Assembly (NCBI GenBank): GCA_937888735.1
Contig: CALASN010000032.1
Location: forward strand, 1-16,666
Direction of reading: 5' to 3'
DNA: 16,666 nt
Source of the DNA: UBA5499 sp002426275
GTDB lineage: Bacteria; Bacillota; DTU084
In this document: piece by piece, positions 1 to 7,981 of the stretch
Layout: the number at the start of each line of letters is the position of its first letter
Position numbering within the stretch: the first letter of the stretch is position 1
The notes under the pieces: model-generated
What the model saw: only the letters and a program-made list of their open reading frames with translations
What the model was told of the DNA's origin: nothing
The model's database searches: none
Translations under genes and position numbers: made by a program

Positions 1-816
1 ATGCGCTCCGCCCATTGGCTCTGGGATCAGCTGATCCACTATGCCCAGTTCCACCAAATCCTGGGCGGACAATTTCAGGGCATCGGCCGCAGCTGCAGCC
101 TTGCCCGCGTCCCGCCACAGAATCGCCGCGCATCCTTCCGGGGAAATAACAGAGTAATAAGCGTTCTCAAGCATCAACAAGCTGTTGACAACGCCTATTC
201 CCAAAGCGCCCCCGCTGCCGCCCTCGGAAATGAGGATCCCCACTGTGGGCACAGTCAAGCCGGCCATGACTTTCAAATTTTCGGCAATAGCCCAAGCCTG
301 CCCCCGATTTTCTCCCTCCAGACCCGGAAAAGCGCCTGGGGTATCGATAAAGAGAATAATGGGCCGGCCGAATTTTTCAGCCTGCCGGAATAAGCGCAAA
401 GCCTTGCGGTATCCTTCCGGATACGGCATGCCGAAATGGCGGCGGATGTTTTCTTTGGTATCCCGGCCTTTCTGCTGTCCCACTACGGTTACGGTCTGCT
501 CGCCGAAGGTGGCAAGCCCGCCCACCATGGCTGGATCATCGCCGTAGAGGCGATCGCCGTGAAGCTCCAAAAAATCGGGAAAGATGCGGCCGATATAGTC
601 CAAAGCAAACGGTCTTTGGCTATGACGAGCCAGCTGCACCCGCTGCCAGCGGGTGAGATTCTCATAAGTCTGCTCCTTCAGCGCAACCAAACGTTCCTCT
701 AAACTGGCGATCTCCTGGGAAAAATCGATGCCGCTCTCCTGGGTGTAGGAGCTTAACTCGGAAATCTTGCGTTCCAATTCCACGATTGGTCTTTCGAAAT
801 CCAAATCATTAGCCAT
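1..816 (-). CDS. accA: Acetyl-CoA carboxylase carboxyltransferase subunit alpha, 3'-truncated by window edge
   Basis: Alpha subunit of the acetyl-CoA carboxylase carboxyltransferase, which with AccD moves the carboxyl group from biotinylated AccB to acetyl-CoA, giving malonyl-CoA in the cytosol. The frame is open from the ATG at 816 to position 1 (272 codons) with no stop. The family is about 310-325 residues, so roughly the last 40-50 residues lie outside the window. Seen in the translation: an N-terminal helical segment (residues 1-45), the crotonase-fold glycine motif SEGGSGGALG near residues 197-206, and the conserved ISPEGCAAILW stretch near 225. The start overlaps the end of accD by 8 bp, so the two subunits are probably translationally coupled. 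Identification is firm; only the C-terminus is unseen. Confidence 0.96.
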   Translation of the reverse strand, partial: MANDLDFERPIVELERKISELSSYTQESGIDFSQEIASLEERLVALKEQTYENLTRWQRVQLARHSQRPFALDYIGRIFPDFLELHGDRLYGDDPAMVGGLATFGEQTVTVVGQQKGRDTKENIRRHFGMPYPEGYRKALRLFRQAEKFGRPIILFIDTPGAFPGLEGENRGQAWAIAENLKVMAGLTVPTVGILISEGGSGGALGIGVVNSLLMLENAYYSVISPEGCAAILWRDAGKAAAAADALKLSAQDLVELGIVDQLIPEPMGGAH

Positions 817-1690
817 CCTGCCCTTCACCCCTTCCGGGTCGATGAAAGGCCAGCAGTTTGCCTACCGTTGCTTTCAAGTCTTTTCGTTCCACAATTTTAT
901 CAACCATACCGTGCTGAAAAGCAAACTCAGCCGTGTGAGAGCCGCCTGGCAGCTTCTCCCGAATAGTCTGCTCAATTACCCGCGGGCCGGCAAAACCGAT
1001 CATGGCTCCGGGTTCCGCCAGAATGACGTCTCCCAAAGACGCGAAGCTGGCCAACACTCCAGCCATGGTTGCGTCTGTGAGAATGGAAAGATAAAACAGC
1101 CCGGCCTCTTCAAACTTGGCCAAGGCAGAGCTGGTTTTCGCCATCTGCATCAAGGAGAGCATTCCCTCCTGCATTCTGGCTCCTCCGCCGCTGGCGCAGA
1201 CCAAAACCAAAGGCAGTCTCTTCCGGCAGGCCGCCTCCACTGCCCTGGCAACCTGCTCTCCCACAACCGAGCCCATGCTTCCTAGCATAAAGCCGTATTC
1301 CATAACGCCGATCACCGCGGGGTTGCCCTCAATAGTCGCTTCCCCTGTGATGATGGCGTCTTGCAGCCTGCTTTTGAGGCGATTTTTCTTCAGTTTTTCC
1401 TGATAAGAAACGAAGGTCAACGGATCTGTGGCCGTCAGAGCTGCATAAGGCTGGAAGGTGTCTGGATCTGTGAGCAGGCGCAAACGTTCAAGCGCGTTCA
1501 AGCGGAAGTGATGTCCGCATTTGTGACAGACCTGGAGATTGCGGGCTAATTCCTTATTATAGAGAAGCTCGCTGCAGCCGGGACACTTGGTCCACAGACC
1601 TTCCGGGATTTCTTTTTTCTCTGCCTGACGCGGAATCACCGTTACGTATTTCGGCTTGCTCCACCAGAAGCTAAACTTACTGTCAGCCAT
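809..1690 (-). CDS. accD: Acetyl-CoA carboxylase carboxyltransferase subunit beta
   Basis: Beta subunit of the carboxyltransferase, partner of the adjacent AccA; it makes malonyl-CoA for fatty acid synthesis. The 293-residue length is normal for the family. The N-terminal four-cysteine zinc ribbon is visible (C36, C39, C55, C58), followed by the crotonase-like domain with GSMGSVVGE near 138-146 and GGGARMQEG near 168-176. The ATG at 1690 is preceded by a GAGGTGA Shine-Dalgarno. It overlaps the preceding small gene by 8 bp and accA by 8 bp, so the three genes form one tightly coupled unit. AccB (biotin carrier) and AccC (biotin carboxylase) are absent here and must be encoded elsewhere. Confidence 0.97.
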   Translation of the reverse strand: MADSKFSFWWSKPKYVTVIPRQAEKKEIPEGLWTKCPGCSELLYNKELARNLQVCHKCGHHFRLNALERLRLLTDPDTFQPYAALTATDPLTFVSYQEKLKKNRLKSRLQDAIITGEATIEGNPAVIGVMEYGFMLGSMGSVVGEQVARAVEAACRKRLPLVLVCASGGGARMQEGMLSLMQMAKTSSALAKFEEAGLFYLSILTDATMAGVLASFASLGDVILAEPGAMIGFAGPRVIEQTIREKLPGGSHTAEFAFQHGMVDKIVERKDLKATVGKLLAFHRPGRGEGQDG

Positions 1691-1934
1691 CTGTCACCTC
1701 TTCTTGGCCAGGCGCTTTTGTCGGCCATTTCTCCATTAAAACCTCCTGAGCCTCTCTAGCTTCAGACCGCGGCACCAGCAGTTCATATTGGCTGGCAGCT
1801 CCCATGTGAATAACCCCCAGCGGTCTGAGCTGCACCATAAAACCTTCTTCAACCAGCATGTTTTTCAGCATCTCTGCCAAGGCTTGATTAGATGCTATAT
1901 GGACAACGGTCCACATCGCGGCGCGGCGCTTCAA
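1683..1934 (-). CDS. Small DUF2007-like protein upstream of accD
   Basis: An 83-codon gene of unproven function. The translation has a beta-alpha-beta look (WTVVHIASNQALAEMLKNML near residues 8-27, then EGFMVQLRPL and YELLVPRSEA), which resembles the DUF2007 'putative signal transducing protein' family of small ferredoxin-like-fold proteins; that match is from memory of the family pattern. The likely start is TTG at 1934, because GGAGGGAGGGAG lies 8 nt before it; the in-frame ATG at 1916 has no Shine-Dalgarno at a usable distance. It overlaps accD by 8 bp and follows rnc by 136 bp; I found no convincing promoter or terminator in that gap. Coupling to accD hints at a carboxylase-related role, but that is inference. 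Confidence 0.7.
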   Translation of the reverse strand: MKRRAAMWTVVHIASNQALAEMLKNMLVEEGFMVQLRPLGVIHMGAASQYELLVPRSEAREAQEVLMEKWPTKAPGQEEVTDG

Positions 1935-2070
1935 AGAGGCCGCTCCCTCCCTCCATAAAAGAATGGAATCACATCAACCGGGAGCCGACTTCTTTTAATC
2001 TTTTCTCGATTTACAACGGAATTCCTGCTACCAAAATGTAGGGAGCAAAAATAATGACCGCATGGTGTTA

Positions 2071-2763
2071 TCAATCCATCAAACCAAGCTCAACTAAGGC
2101 GGAACGGGCAGCAAGCTGTTCGGCTTCTTTCTTCGAAGAGCCTTCGCCAGTTCCCAGAACTTGCCCTTGCAGCTTCACTCCCACCCGGAAGAATTTGGCG
2201 TGATCAGGACCACGTTGGGAAAGCAGCTCGTAAGTCGGGGCTTGTCTGTGGGTGTGTTGGATTTTCTCCTGAAGTCTGCTTTTGTAGTCTAAGCCGTCGC
2301 CGCTGGCAGCCTGGATCATTTCGTCTCCCAGCAATCTGGTAATCCACTTAGAGGCGGCTTCATAGCCCAAATCCAAATAAATGGCGCCGATCACGGCTTC
2401 CAAGGCATCGGCCAAAAGCGAAGAGCGCATTCTCCCGCCGCTTTGTTCCTCGCCGTGGCCCAATAATAAATAAGAGCCCAAACCCAAATCCCGCGCCTTG
2501 CGTGCCAAAGTCGTTTCGCACACAACTGCCGAGCGGATTTTGGCCAGCTCCCCTTCGCTGCGATCTGGAAAAATCCGGTAAAGACGCGCGGCTGTGGCAA
2601 GACCTAAAACAGCGTCTCCCAAAAATTCCAGTCGTTCATTGCTCTGAACGTGACTGCGTTTATGTTCGAAAACATACGAGCGATGAGAAAGGGCAAGCTC
2701 CAAAAGCTCGGCAGATAGCTCGACTCCCAGCCTCCGGAGCAACCCTGTCAGTTCTCTTTCCAT
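2071..2763 (-). CDS. rnc: Ribonuclease III
   Basis: Double-strand-specific endoribonuclease that processes rRNA precursors and structured mRNAs. The translation has the family signature ERLEFLGDA at residues 43-51 (catalytic D50) and the second metal-binding pair D119/E122 in LLADALEAVIG, followed by a C-terminal double-stranded RNA-binding domain from about residue 155 (KSRLQEKIQ to KKEAEQLAARSAL). I chose the ATG at 2763 because it starts the standard 230-residue protein, lies 1 bp after the fabF stop, and is preceded by an AAGGCGAG Shine-Dalgarno. The frame is open up to 2934, but that extension would overlap fabF and has no family support. Its position behind fabF is conserved in many Bacillota, although smc and ftsY, often next, are replaced here by the accDA block. 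Confidence 0.97.
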   Translation of the reverse strand: MERELTGLLRRLGVELSAELLELALSHRSYVFEHKRSHVQSNERLEFLGDAVLGLATAARLYRIFPDRSEGELAKIRSAVVCETTLARKARDLGLGSYLLLGHGEEQSGGRMRSSLLADALEAVIGAIYLDLGYEAASKWITRLLGDEMIQAASGDGLDYKSRLQEKIQHTHRQAPTYELLSQRGPDHAKFFRVGVKLQGQVLGTGEGSSKKEAEQLAARSALVELGLMD

Positions 2764-2764
2764 T

Positions 2765-4042
2765 TCACTCGCCTTCAAAGCGCGTAAACGCGATGACAGC
2801 ATTGTGCCCGCCGAAACCGAAAGAATTGGAAAGCGCAGCGCGCACCTTAAGGGGCCGCGCCTGATTGGGAACGTAATCCAAATCGCAGGCGGGATCCGGA
2901 TGCTGGTAATTGATGGTGGGCGGCGCCACTTCATCCCTGATGGCTAAAACCGTCGCCACAGCTTCGACGGCGCCGGCGCCTCCCAAAAGGTGACCGGTCA
3001 TAGATTTGGTGGAACTGATGGCGAGCTTGCGCGCGTGCTCTCCGAACACTGACCGGATGGCAGCCGTCTCGCTGGAATCATTGAGCTGAGTGGAGGTGCC
3101 ATGCGCGTTAATATAGTCGACGTCTGTCAAGTTCAGCTGCGCATCCGCCAAGGCGCGCTTCATAGCCCGGGCAGCACCTTCGCCGTCTGGAGAATTAGCT
3201 ACGATATGATATGCGTCGGAGGTAGCCCCATAGCCCGCCAGCCGTGCATAAATCGTCGCGCCTCTCTGTTGGGCGTGTTCCAAACTCTCAAGCACCAACA
3301 CCGCAGCTCCTTCGCCCATGATGAAGCCGTCTCTGTGGGCATCGAACGGCCTGCTGGCTCTCTTTGGCTCATCGTTGCGGGTGGACATCGCTTTCATGGA
3401 ACAAAAACCGGCCACAGCAAGCGGCGTAATCGCGGCTTCCGCTCCGCCGGCCAACATTACCTCGGCCTCTCCGTGCTGAATGAGCCGCAATGCCTCGCCC
3501 AAAGCATGGGTGCTGGAAGCGCAGGCGGTGACCACAGAAGTATTCGGTCCTTTAGCCCCAAGACTGATCGCCACCTGTCCTGAAGCCATATTGCTGATCA
3601 TCATGGGCACAAAAAAGGGACTGACTCGGCCCGGTCCTTTGGTATGAAGGATTTTTGCCTGCTGCTCCATGGTTTCGATGCCACCGATTCCAGAGCCGAT
3701 GACCACGCCCACGTCGTCGGAATCCTCCTCTGCCATCGTAAGGCCGCTATCTTCCACAGCCATTTTCGCAGCCACAACAGCAAACTGAGTGAACCTATCC
3801 ATGCGCTTCAGTTCGTGCCTGTCCAGATAGTCTTCGGGTTTAAAATCGGTAACCTCCGCCGCGATTTGGGTAGAGAACTGCGCAGGATCAAAGTGGGTAA
3901 TTTTGCCCACGCCGTTTGTTCCCGTCAGCAAAGCTCGCCAAAAATTCTGCCAGCCAATTCCCACCGGTGAAATAACGCCTAATCCTGTAACCACCACCGG
4001 CCGGCCTTCCCCCCGAAAGCGTTTCATCCTCTCCAAGTTCAT
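2765..4042 (-). CDS. fabF: Beta-ketoacyl-ACP synthase II
   Basis: Elongating condensing enzyme of type II fatty acid synthesis; it joins malonyl-ACP to a growing acyl-ACP chain with loss of CO2. The thiolase-fold active site is complete: nucleophile C174 in TACASSTHA, H314 in NAHGTSTQLND and H351 in MTGHLLGGAGA. The 425 residues are about a dozen more than usual; the excess is a basic N-terminal leader (residues 1-14) before the conserved PVVVTGLGV. The ATG at 4042 has a GGGGGGAG Shine-Dalgarno; the in-frame ATG at 4027 lacks spacing from any. It is 68 bp downstream of acpP, with a strong hairpin in between, and 1 bp from rnc. Confidence 0.97.
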   Translation of the reverse strand: MNLERMKRFRGEGRPVVVTGLGVISPVGIGWQNFWRALLTGTNGVGKITHFDPAQFSTQIAAEVTDFKPEDYLDRHELKRMDRFTQFAVVAAKMAVEDSGLTMAEEDSDDVGVVIGSGIGGIETMEQQAKILHTKGPGRVSPFFVPMMISNMASGQVAISLGAKGPNTSVVTACASSTHALGEALRLIQHGEAEVMLAGGAEAAITPLAVAGFCSMKAMSTRNDEPKRASRPFDAHRDGFIMGEGAAVLVLESLEHAQQRGATIYARLAGYGATSDAYHIVANSPDGEGAARAMKRALADAQLNLTDVDYINAHGTSTQLNDSSETAAIRSVFGEHARKLAISSTKSMTGHLLGGAGAVEAVATVLAIRDEVAPPTINYQHPDPACDLDYVPNQARPLKVRAALSNSFGFGGHNAVIAFTRFEGE

Positions 4043-4082
4043 AATGCCTACTCCCCCCTGAGCCCATGGTTAATTCCAAATA

Positions 4083-4106
4083 GAGGCCCACGCAGCCGTG
4101 GGCCTC
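4083..4106 (-). terminator. Hairpin between acpP and fabF (partial terminator or processing stem)
   Basis: A perfect 10-bp stem (GAGGCCCACG pairing with CGTGGGCCTC) closes a 4-nt loop, 4 bp after the acpP stop. On the transcribed strand it is followed by TATTTGG rather than a T-run, so it is not a full intrinsic terminator. A leaky attenuator, or a 3'-end stabiliser or RNase III substrate that raises acpP message over fabF, fits better. The structure is seen; the role is inferred. Confidence 0.6.
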
Positions 4107-4110
4107 CGCC

Positions 4111-4344
4111 TTATTTGACACGTTCGGTAATATAATCTACCGCATTTCCCACGGTTTTGATCTGTTCGGCGTCCTCGTCGGGAATCTCCAGCTCAAATTC
4201 CTGTTCCAAAGCCATGATAAACTCAACCACATCCAATGAATCAGCGCCGAGATCCTCCACGAAAGAAGCTTCCAGCGTAACTGCCTCAGGATTCACTCCC
4301 AAGTTATCAACGATCAGATCTTTAACTTTTTCAAAAATGCCCAT
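4111..4344 (-). CDS. acpP: Acyl carrier protein
   Basis: Small acidic carrier whose phosphopantetheine arm holds acyl intermediates for FabD, FabH, FabF, FabG and PlsX. The 77-residue length is typical. The attachment site is S36 in the canonical GADSLDVVEF motif, in a four-helix-bundle sequence rich in Glu/Asp. The start is the ATG at 4344, set 9 nt after a near-perfect AAGGAGGTGA. An in-frame GTG at 4356 is part of that Shine-Dalgarno and is not a plausible start. The gene has its own sigma-A-type promoter upstream and a hairpin downstream, unlike its tightly packed neighbours, consistent with the high ACP levels cells need. Confidence 0.98.
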   Translation of the reverse strand: MGIFEKVKDLIVDNLGVNPEAVTLEASFVEDLGADSLDVVEFIMALEQEFELEIPDEDAEQIKTVGNAVDYITERVK

Positions 4345-4376
4345 GCTCTCTTTCACCTCCTTCCAAGTTTAAGCTG

Positions 4377-4405
4377 ATTATACTATGCCTTTGGCTTTTT
4401 GCCAA
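4377..4405 (-). promoter_or_regulatory. Sigma-A-type promoter for acpP
   Basis: On the minus strand, TTGGCA (4405-4400), a 17-nt spacer and a perfect TATAAT (4382-4377) lie between the fabG stop and acpP. This is one mismatch from consensus in the -35 and none in the -10, with ideal spacing. The -35 overlaps a small inverted repeat, TTGGC-AAAAA-GCCAA (4391-4405). I saw no FapR-like operator here, so this promoter may give acpP a constitutive supply independent of the upstream fapR promoter. Confidence 0.8.
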
Positions 4406-4409
4406 GATC

Positions 4410-5129
4410 TCACATCGACATTCCGCCGTCTACCGCCAAGACTTGTCCCGTAATGTACCGGGCCTGGTCGCTGGCCAGGAATAAAACCGCCTTGGCGATA
4501 TCGTCGCCGACGCCTAAACTTCCCATGGGAATCTGCGCTTCCAGTTTGGCTTTCGCCTCCTGGCTCAGCTGGGCCGTCATTTGCGTCTGGATGAAACCGG
4601 GCGCCACGGCATTGACCCTGATCTGACGCGGCGCAACTTCTCTTGCCACCGCCTTTGTGAATCCGATGACTCCGGCTTTGCTGGCCGCGTAATTGGCTTG
4701 CCCGGGGTTGCCCATGATCCCCACCACAGATGCGATGTTGACGATGCTGCCCGCCCGCTGTTTAAGCATGGGGCGGACGGCGGCTCTGGTGACCTTGAAG
4801 ACCCCGCCCAGATTAACGTTTAGCACCGCATCCCAGTCCGCGTCTTTCATCCGCAAGAGGAGATTGTCCCGGGTGATGCCGGCATTATTAACCAAAATGT
4901 CGATCCTGCCCCACTTGTCTAAAACGGCGGCCACGAGCTTTTCAGCATCTTCCGCCTGGGTGACGTTGGCGGCGATTTTCAAAGCGTCGATCTGCGCTGC
5001 CGCCAAATCCTCCTCGCGTAAATCGCAGATGGCCACTTCAGCGCCCGCCTGCGCCAGCTCCCTGGCCGTGGCAAGCCCGATCCCCCTGGCGGCTCCCGTG
5101 ACAACTGCCACTTTTCCCTCAAGAATCAA
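4410..5129 (-). CDS. fabG: 3-oxoacyl-ACP reductase
   Basis: NADPH-dependent short-chain dehydrogenase/reductase that reduces beta-ketoacyl-ACP to beta-hydroxyacyl-ACP. The Rossmann motif TGAARGIG is at residues 11-18, NNAG at 81-84, and the catalytic S134, Y147 and K151 are present in the usual order. It ends with the conserved TGQVLAVDGGMSM. The 239 residues are typical. The start is TTG at 5129, supported by GGGGGAG 7 nt upstream; no nearby ATG fits. The gene overlaps the fabD stop by 4 bp (TTGA), implying coupled translation. Confidence 0.96.
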   Translation of the reverse strand: MILEGKVAVVTGAARGIGLATARELAQAGAEVAICDLREEDLAAAQIDALKIAANVTQAEDAEKLVAAVLDKWGRIDILVNNAGITRDNLLLRMKDADWDAVLNVNLGGVFKVTRAAVRPMLKQRAGSIVNIASVVGIMGNPGQANYAASKAGVIGFTKAVAREVAPRQIRVNAVAPGFIQTQMTAQLSQEAKAKLEAQIPMGSLGVGDDIAKAVLFLASDQARYITGQVLAVDGGMSM

Positions 5130-6070
5130 TTTCCCACTCCCCCTTCCAGTTCCTCTATGGTAGCTAATAATTGCTCATACGTATCTGTGGAAAGCACCTT
5201 CGCCTGCGGCGAGATTCTCCTGGCCAGGCCTGAGAGCACCTGGCCAGGCCCCACTTCCACAAAAAGCTGGAAGCCGTCGTCCACAAGCTTGCGCATGCTC
5301 TGTTCCCACAAAACCGGACTGCTCACTTGGCGTACCAAAGCGGCTCTGATTGTAGCAGGCTCTGAGAGATATTCCGCATTGACATTGGCCACATATGGCA
5401 CCGCTACCGGGGCAAGCCGGACTTTTTCCACTATTTCCTGCCACTGGGGCGCGATCCGTTCCATCAGCGAACTGTGAAAGGGGCCGCTGGTGGCCAGGGG
5501 AACGATCCTTTTGGCGCCGTCCAGGCGCGCTCTGGCCGCGAATTCCTCCAGGGCTTTCTCCCAGCCGCTGACCACGATCTGCCCCGGACAATTGTAATTG
5601 GCCGGCTCAATGATCCCAACCTCCGCGCTTACCTCCCGGCAGAGCTTTTGGATTTGCCGGGCGGACAGGCCCAAAACCGCTGCCATCTTTCCTCCCCGAG
5701 GCACAGCCTTCTCCATCAGCTCCCCGCGTTTAGCCACCATCCTCAGCGCCTGCTCCGGCTCCAGCACCCCAGCGGCCACTAAAGCCCCGTATTCGCCAAG
5801 GCTATGTCCGGCTGCGGCCTGGGGCTTGATTCCCCGCCCGCTGAGAGCTGCCATAGTGGCCAGGGAAGTGGCCAAAATCGCCGGCTGCGTATTGCTGGTT
5901 CTCCCCAGTTCTTCGGCAGGTCCTTCCCAGCAAAGCCTGCTCAGCTGTCTTTCAACTGCGTAGTCCGCCAGCTCATACACTTTTTTGGCAGCCGGCTCCT
6001 TTCGCGCCAGCTCCTTTCCCATGCCCACAGACTGTGAACCTTGTCCCGGAAAGAGATACGCTAATTTCAT
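5126..6070 (-). CDS. fabD: Malonyl-CoA:ACP transacylase
   Basis: Transfers the malonyl group from CoA to ACP. The translation has the oxyanion-hole motif GQGSQ at residues 9-13, the nucleophile S90 in GHSLGEY, R115 at the position that binds the malonyl carboxylate, and catalytic H199 in GPFHSSL. The 314-residue length is normal. I chose the ATG at 6070, which gives the standard MKLAYLFPGQG start, overlaps the fabH stop as ATGA, and has GGAGAG about 9 nt upstream. A GTG at 6088 would add six residues without a good ribosome site. No enoyl-ACP reductase (fabK) sits between fabH and fabD, where many clostridia have it. Confidence 0.97.
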   Translation of the reverse strand: MKLAYLFPGQGSQSVGMGKELARKEPAAKKVYELADYAVERQLSRLCWEGPAEELGRTSNTQPAILATSLATMAALSGRGIKPQAAAGHSLGEYGALVAAGVLEPEQALRMVAKRGELMEKAVPRGGKMAAVLGLSARQIQKLCREVSAEVGIIEPANYNCPGQIVVSGWEKALEEFAARARLDGAKRIVPLATSGPFHSSLMERIAPQWQEIVEKVRLAPVAVPYVANVNAEYLSEPATIRAALVRQVSSPVLWEQSMRKLVDDGFQLFVEVGPGQVLSGLARRISPQAKVLSTDTYEQLLATIEELEGGVGN

Positions 6071-7020
6071 TTGGTCTCTCTCCACCACCTCATGACATTG
6101 CCTCCCCAGGTGAGGCCAGCTCCGAAGCCCACGATCAAAAGGATATCGCCTGTGGCGAGCAAGCCGCCTTTGACCGCTTCGTCTAAAGCGATGGCGATGG
6201 AAGCTGCGGAAGTATTGCCGAACCTGTCCACATTCACATATACTTTTTCCCTGGGCAAAGACAGCCGCTTGGCAGCCGCGTCGATAATCCTGATGTTAGC
6301 CTGATGGGGAATAAACAGATCCACATCTGCTTCCGTGAGCCCCGCCTTGCGCAATAAATCCACAGGCACCTGACTCATGACGTGAACTGCGAATTTGAAG
6401 ACGTCGCGCCCATCCATCTTGATAAAGTTAGTCTCTTTGCTCAGTTCCAGATGATGGCCGCCTTGTCCATCGGCGCCCAATTCGTGGGACAGGAAACCGT
6501 AGCCGTCCGGCACCGCACCTAACACTGCGGCGCCCGCCCCATCGCCGAAAAGAACGCAGGTGCTACGATCCGACCAATCCGTGATCTTGGAGATCTTCTC
6601 CGCTCCAATGACCAAAACGTGACGGTACATGCCGGTCTGGATGAACTGCGCGCCCACGGCCAGACCGTAGGCGAAACCTGAACAGCCTGCGGATAAATCG
6701 AAGGCGGCGGCATTCTTAGCGCCCAAGGCCGCCTGGACCAAGCAGGCAGTCGCCGGGAAAGGGGCATCGGGAGTGATGCTGCAAACGATAATGAGCTCTA
6801 GCTCTGCCGCCTTCAGTCCCGAATCGGCCAAAGCGGCCTCAGCTGCGTAGATGCTCAACTGAGAGGTATTTTCATCTGCTGCCGCCAGGCGCCGCTCCCG
6901 AATTCCGGTTCTGGAGACGATCCATTCGTCCGAGGTCTCCACCATCTTTTCTAAATCCTGATTTGTGAGCACTTTTTGAGGAATATAGGAGCCTGTGCCG
7001 ATTATCCCTACGTTTGTCAA
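6067..7020 (-). CDS. fabH: Beta-ketoacyl-ACP synthase III
   Basis: Initiating condensing enzyme; it joins an acyl-CoA primer (acetyl- or branched-chain acyl-CoA) to malonyl-ACP. The catalytic triad is complete: C113 in DLSAGCSGF, H239 in IPHQANIRI and N269 in RFGNTSAAS. The 317 residues match the family. The start is TTG at 7020, 8 nt after AAGGAGGG and 1 bp past the plsX stop; no in-frame ATG lies nearby. It overlaps fabD by 4 bp. Primer preference cannot be judged from these motifs. Confidence 0.97.
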   Translation of the reverse strand: MTNVGIIGTGSYIPQKVLTNQDLEKMVETSDEWIVSRTGIRERRLAAADENTSQLSIYAAEAALADSGLKAAELELIIVCSITPDAPFPATACLVQAALGAKNAAAFDLSAGCSGFAYGLAVGAQFIQTGMYRHVLVIGAEKISKITDWSDRSTCVLFGDGAGAAVLGAVPDGYGFLSHELGADGQGGHHLELSKETNFIKMDGRDVFKFAVHVMSQVPVDLLRKAGLTEADVDLFIPHQANIRIIDAAAKRLSLPREKVYVNVDRFGNTSAASIAIALDEAVKGGLLATGDILLIVGFGAGLTWGGNVMRWWRETK

Positions 7021-7021
7021 T

Positions 7022-7981
7022 TCACTTTCCCTCCTTGAGCTTCTGTACCACTTGCTTTTCTACGCAGGCAGCGGCGCTGTCTATGGCATGAACGATGGCC
7101 CTGGCATCGGATCTGCCGTGGGAAATCATCACTATTCCATCTACGCCCAGAAGCGGAGCCCCCCCGTATTCCGCGTAATCAAAACGGCTGACCAGAGCTT
7201 TGACCGCCGGCTTGGCTAAAGCCATTCCCGCCTTGCTTAGCCAGCTTTTCCCAACTTCTTCTTTGAGGATCTTAAAGATGCTCTCAGCCAAGCCTTCGGC
7301 TGATTTTAAAATCACATTGCCCACAAAACCGTCGCAAACTGCAATCTGGACATTGCCAACCGTGAGGTCTTTGCCTTCTATGTTGCCGATGAAATTCAGA
7401 GCGCTTGCCGCCAAAAGCTCATGCGCAGCCAGCGTCAGCTGGTTGCCTTTTGTCTCCTCTTCGCCGATATTCAGCAACCCTACCTGGGGCGAGTCCACTT
7501 TAAAGACCGCTTGGTAGTAACTATAGCCCATGCGGGCGAATTGCAGCAAATTCTCCGGCGTGCAATCAACATTAGCGCCCGCATCCAAAATGAGACAAGG
7601 ATTTTTTCCGCGGGTGGGAAGAGGAATGGCAATGGCGGGCCTTGAAATTCCGGGAATCCGCCCCAGCTTCATCAGAGCCGCGCCCATAGCCGCGCCGCTG
7701 TTGCCCGCGCTCACGAAGGCGTCGGCTTTGCTATCCCGCACCATTTCGGCGGCCACCAAGAGGGAAGCGTCTTTTTTGCTTCGCAAAGCCGCGGCTGGAT
7801 GTTCGTTCATTTCGATCCATTGGGAGGCTACCGCCAGATTTACTCCGGCCGGCAGTTTTTCCCGCAGAAACTCCGGTCCCACCAGGGTGATTTCATATTT
7901 CTTCGCTGCCTGCGCTACGCCGGCGACGATCTGGTCAGGCGCGTGATCTCCGCCCATGGCGTCAACTGCGATCCTAATCAT
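7022..7981 (-). CDS. plsX: Phosphate acyltransferase PlsX
   Basis: Peripheral membrane enzyme converting acyl-ACP and phosphate to acyl-phosphate, the donor used by PlsY for the first acylation of glycerol-3-phosphate in phospholipid synthesis. The N-terminal VDAMGGDHAP motif (residues 6-15) and the later SAGNSGAAMG and LLNIGEEETKGN stretches are diagnostic. The 319 residues are near the usual 330. The ATG at 7981 has GGAGGAGG 6 nt upstream, inside the end of fapR, which it overlaps by 8 bp. plsY is not in the window. Confidence 0.97.
   Translation of the reverse strand: MIRIAVDAMGGDHAPDQIVAGVAQAAKKYEITLVGPEFLREKLPAGVNLAVASQWIEMNEHPAAALRSKKDASLLVAAEMVRDSKADAFVSAGNSGAAMGAALMKLGRIPGISRPAIAIPLPTRGKNPCLILDAGANVDCTPENLLQFARMGYSYYQAVFKVDSPQVGLLNIGEEETKGNQLTLAAHELLAASALNFIGNIEGKDLTVGNVQIAVCDGFVGNVILKSAEGLAESIFKILKEEVGKSWLSKAGMALAKPAVKALVSRFDYAEYGGAPLLGVDGIVMISHGRSDARAIVHAIDSAAACVEKQVVQKLKEGK

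Noticed and set aside
2764..2934. N-terminal extension of rnc to 2934
   Set aside because: It would lie wholly within fabF in another frame and has no RNase III homology; the ATG at 2763 has a ribosome site and gives the usual length.
4345..4356. GTG start four codons upstream in acpP
   Set aside because: The GTG is part of the AAGGAGGTGA ribosome site itself; the ATG at 4344 gives the family-standard N-terminus.
4391..4405. TTGGC-AAAAA-GCCAA hairpin as terminator of fabG
   Set aside because: Only five base pairs and no T-run after it on the transcribed strand; it overlaps the -35 box of the acpP promoter instead.
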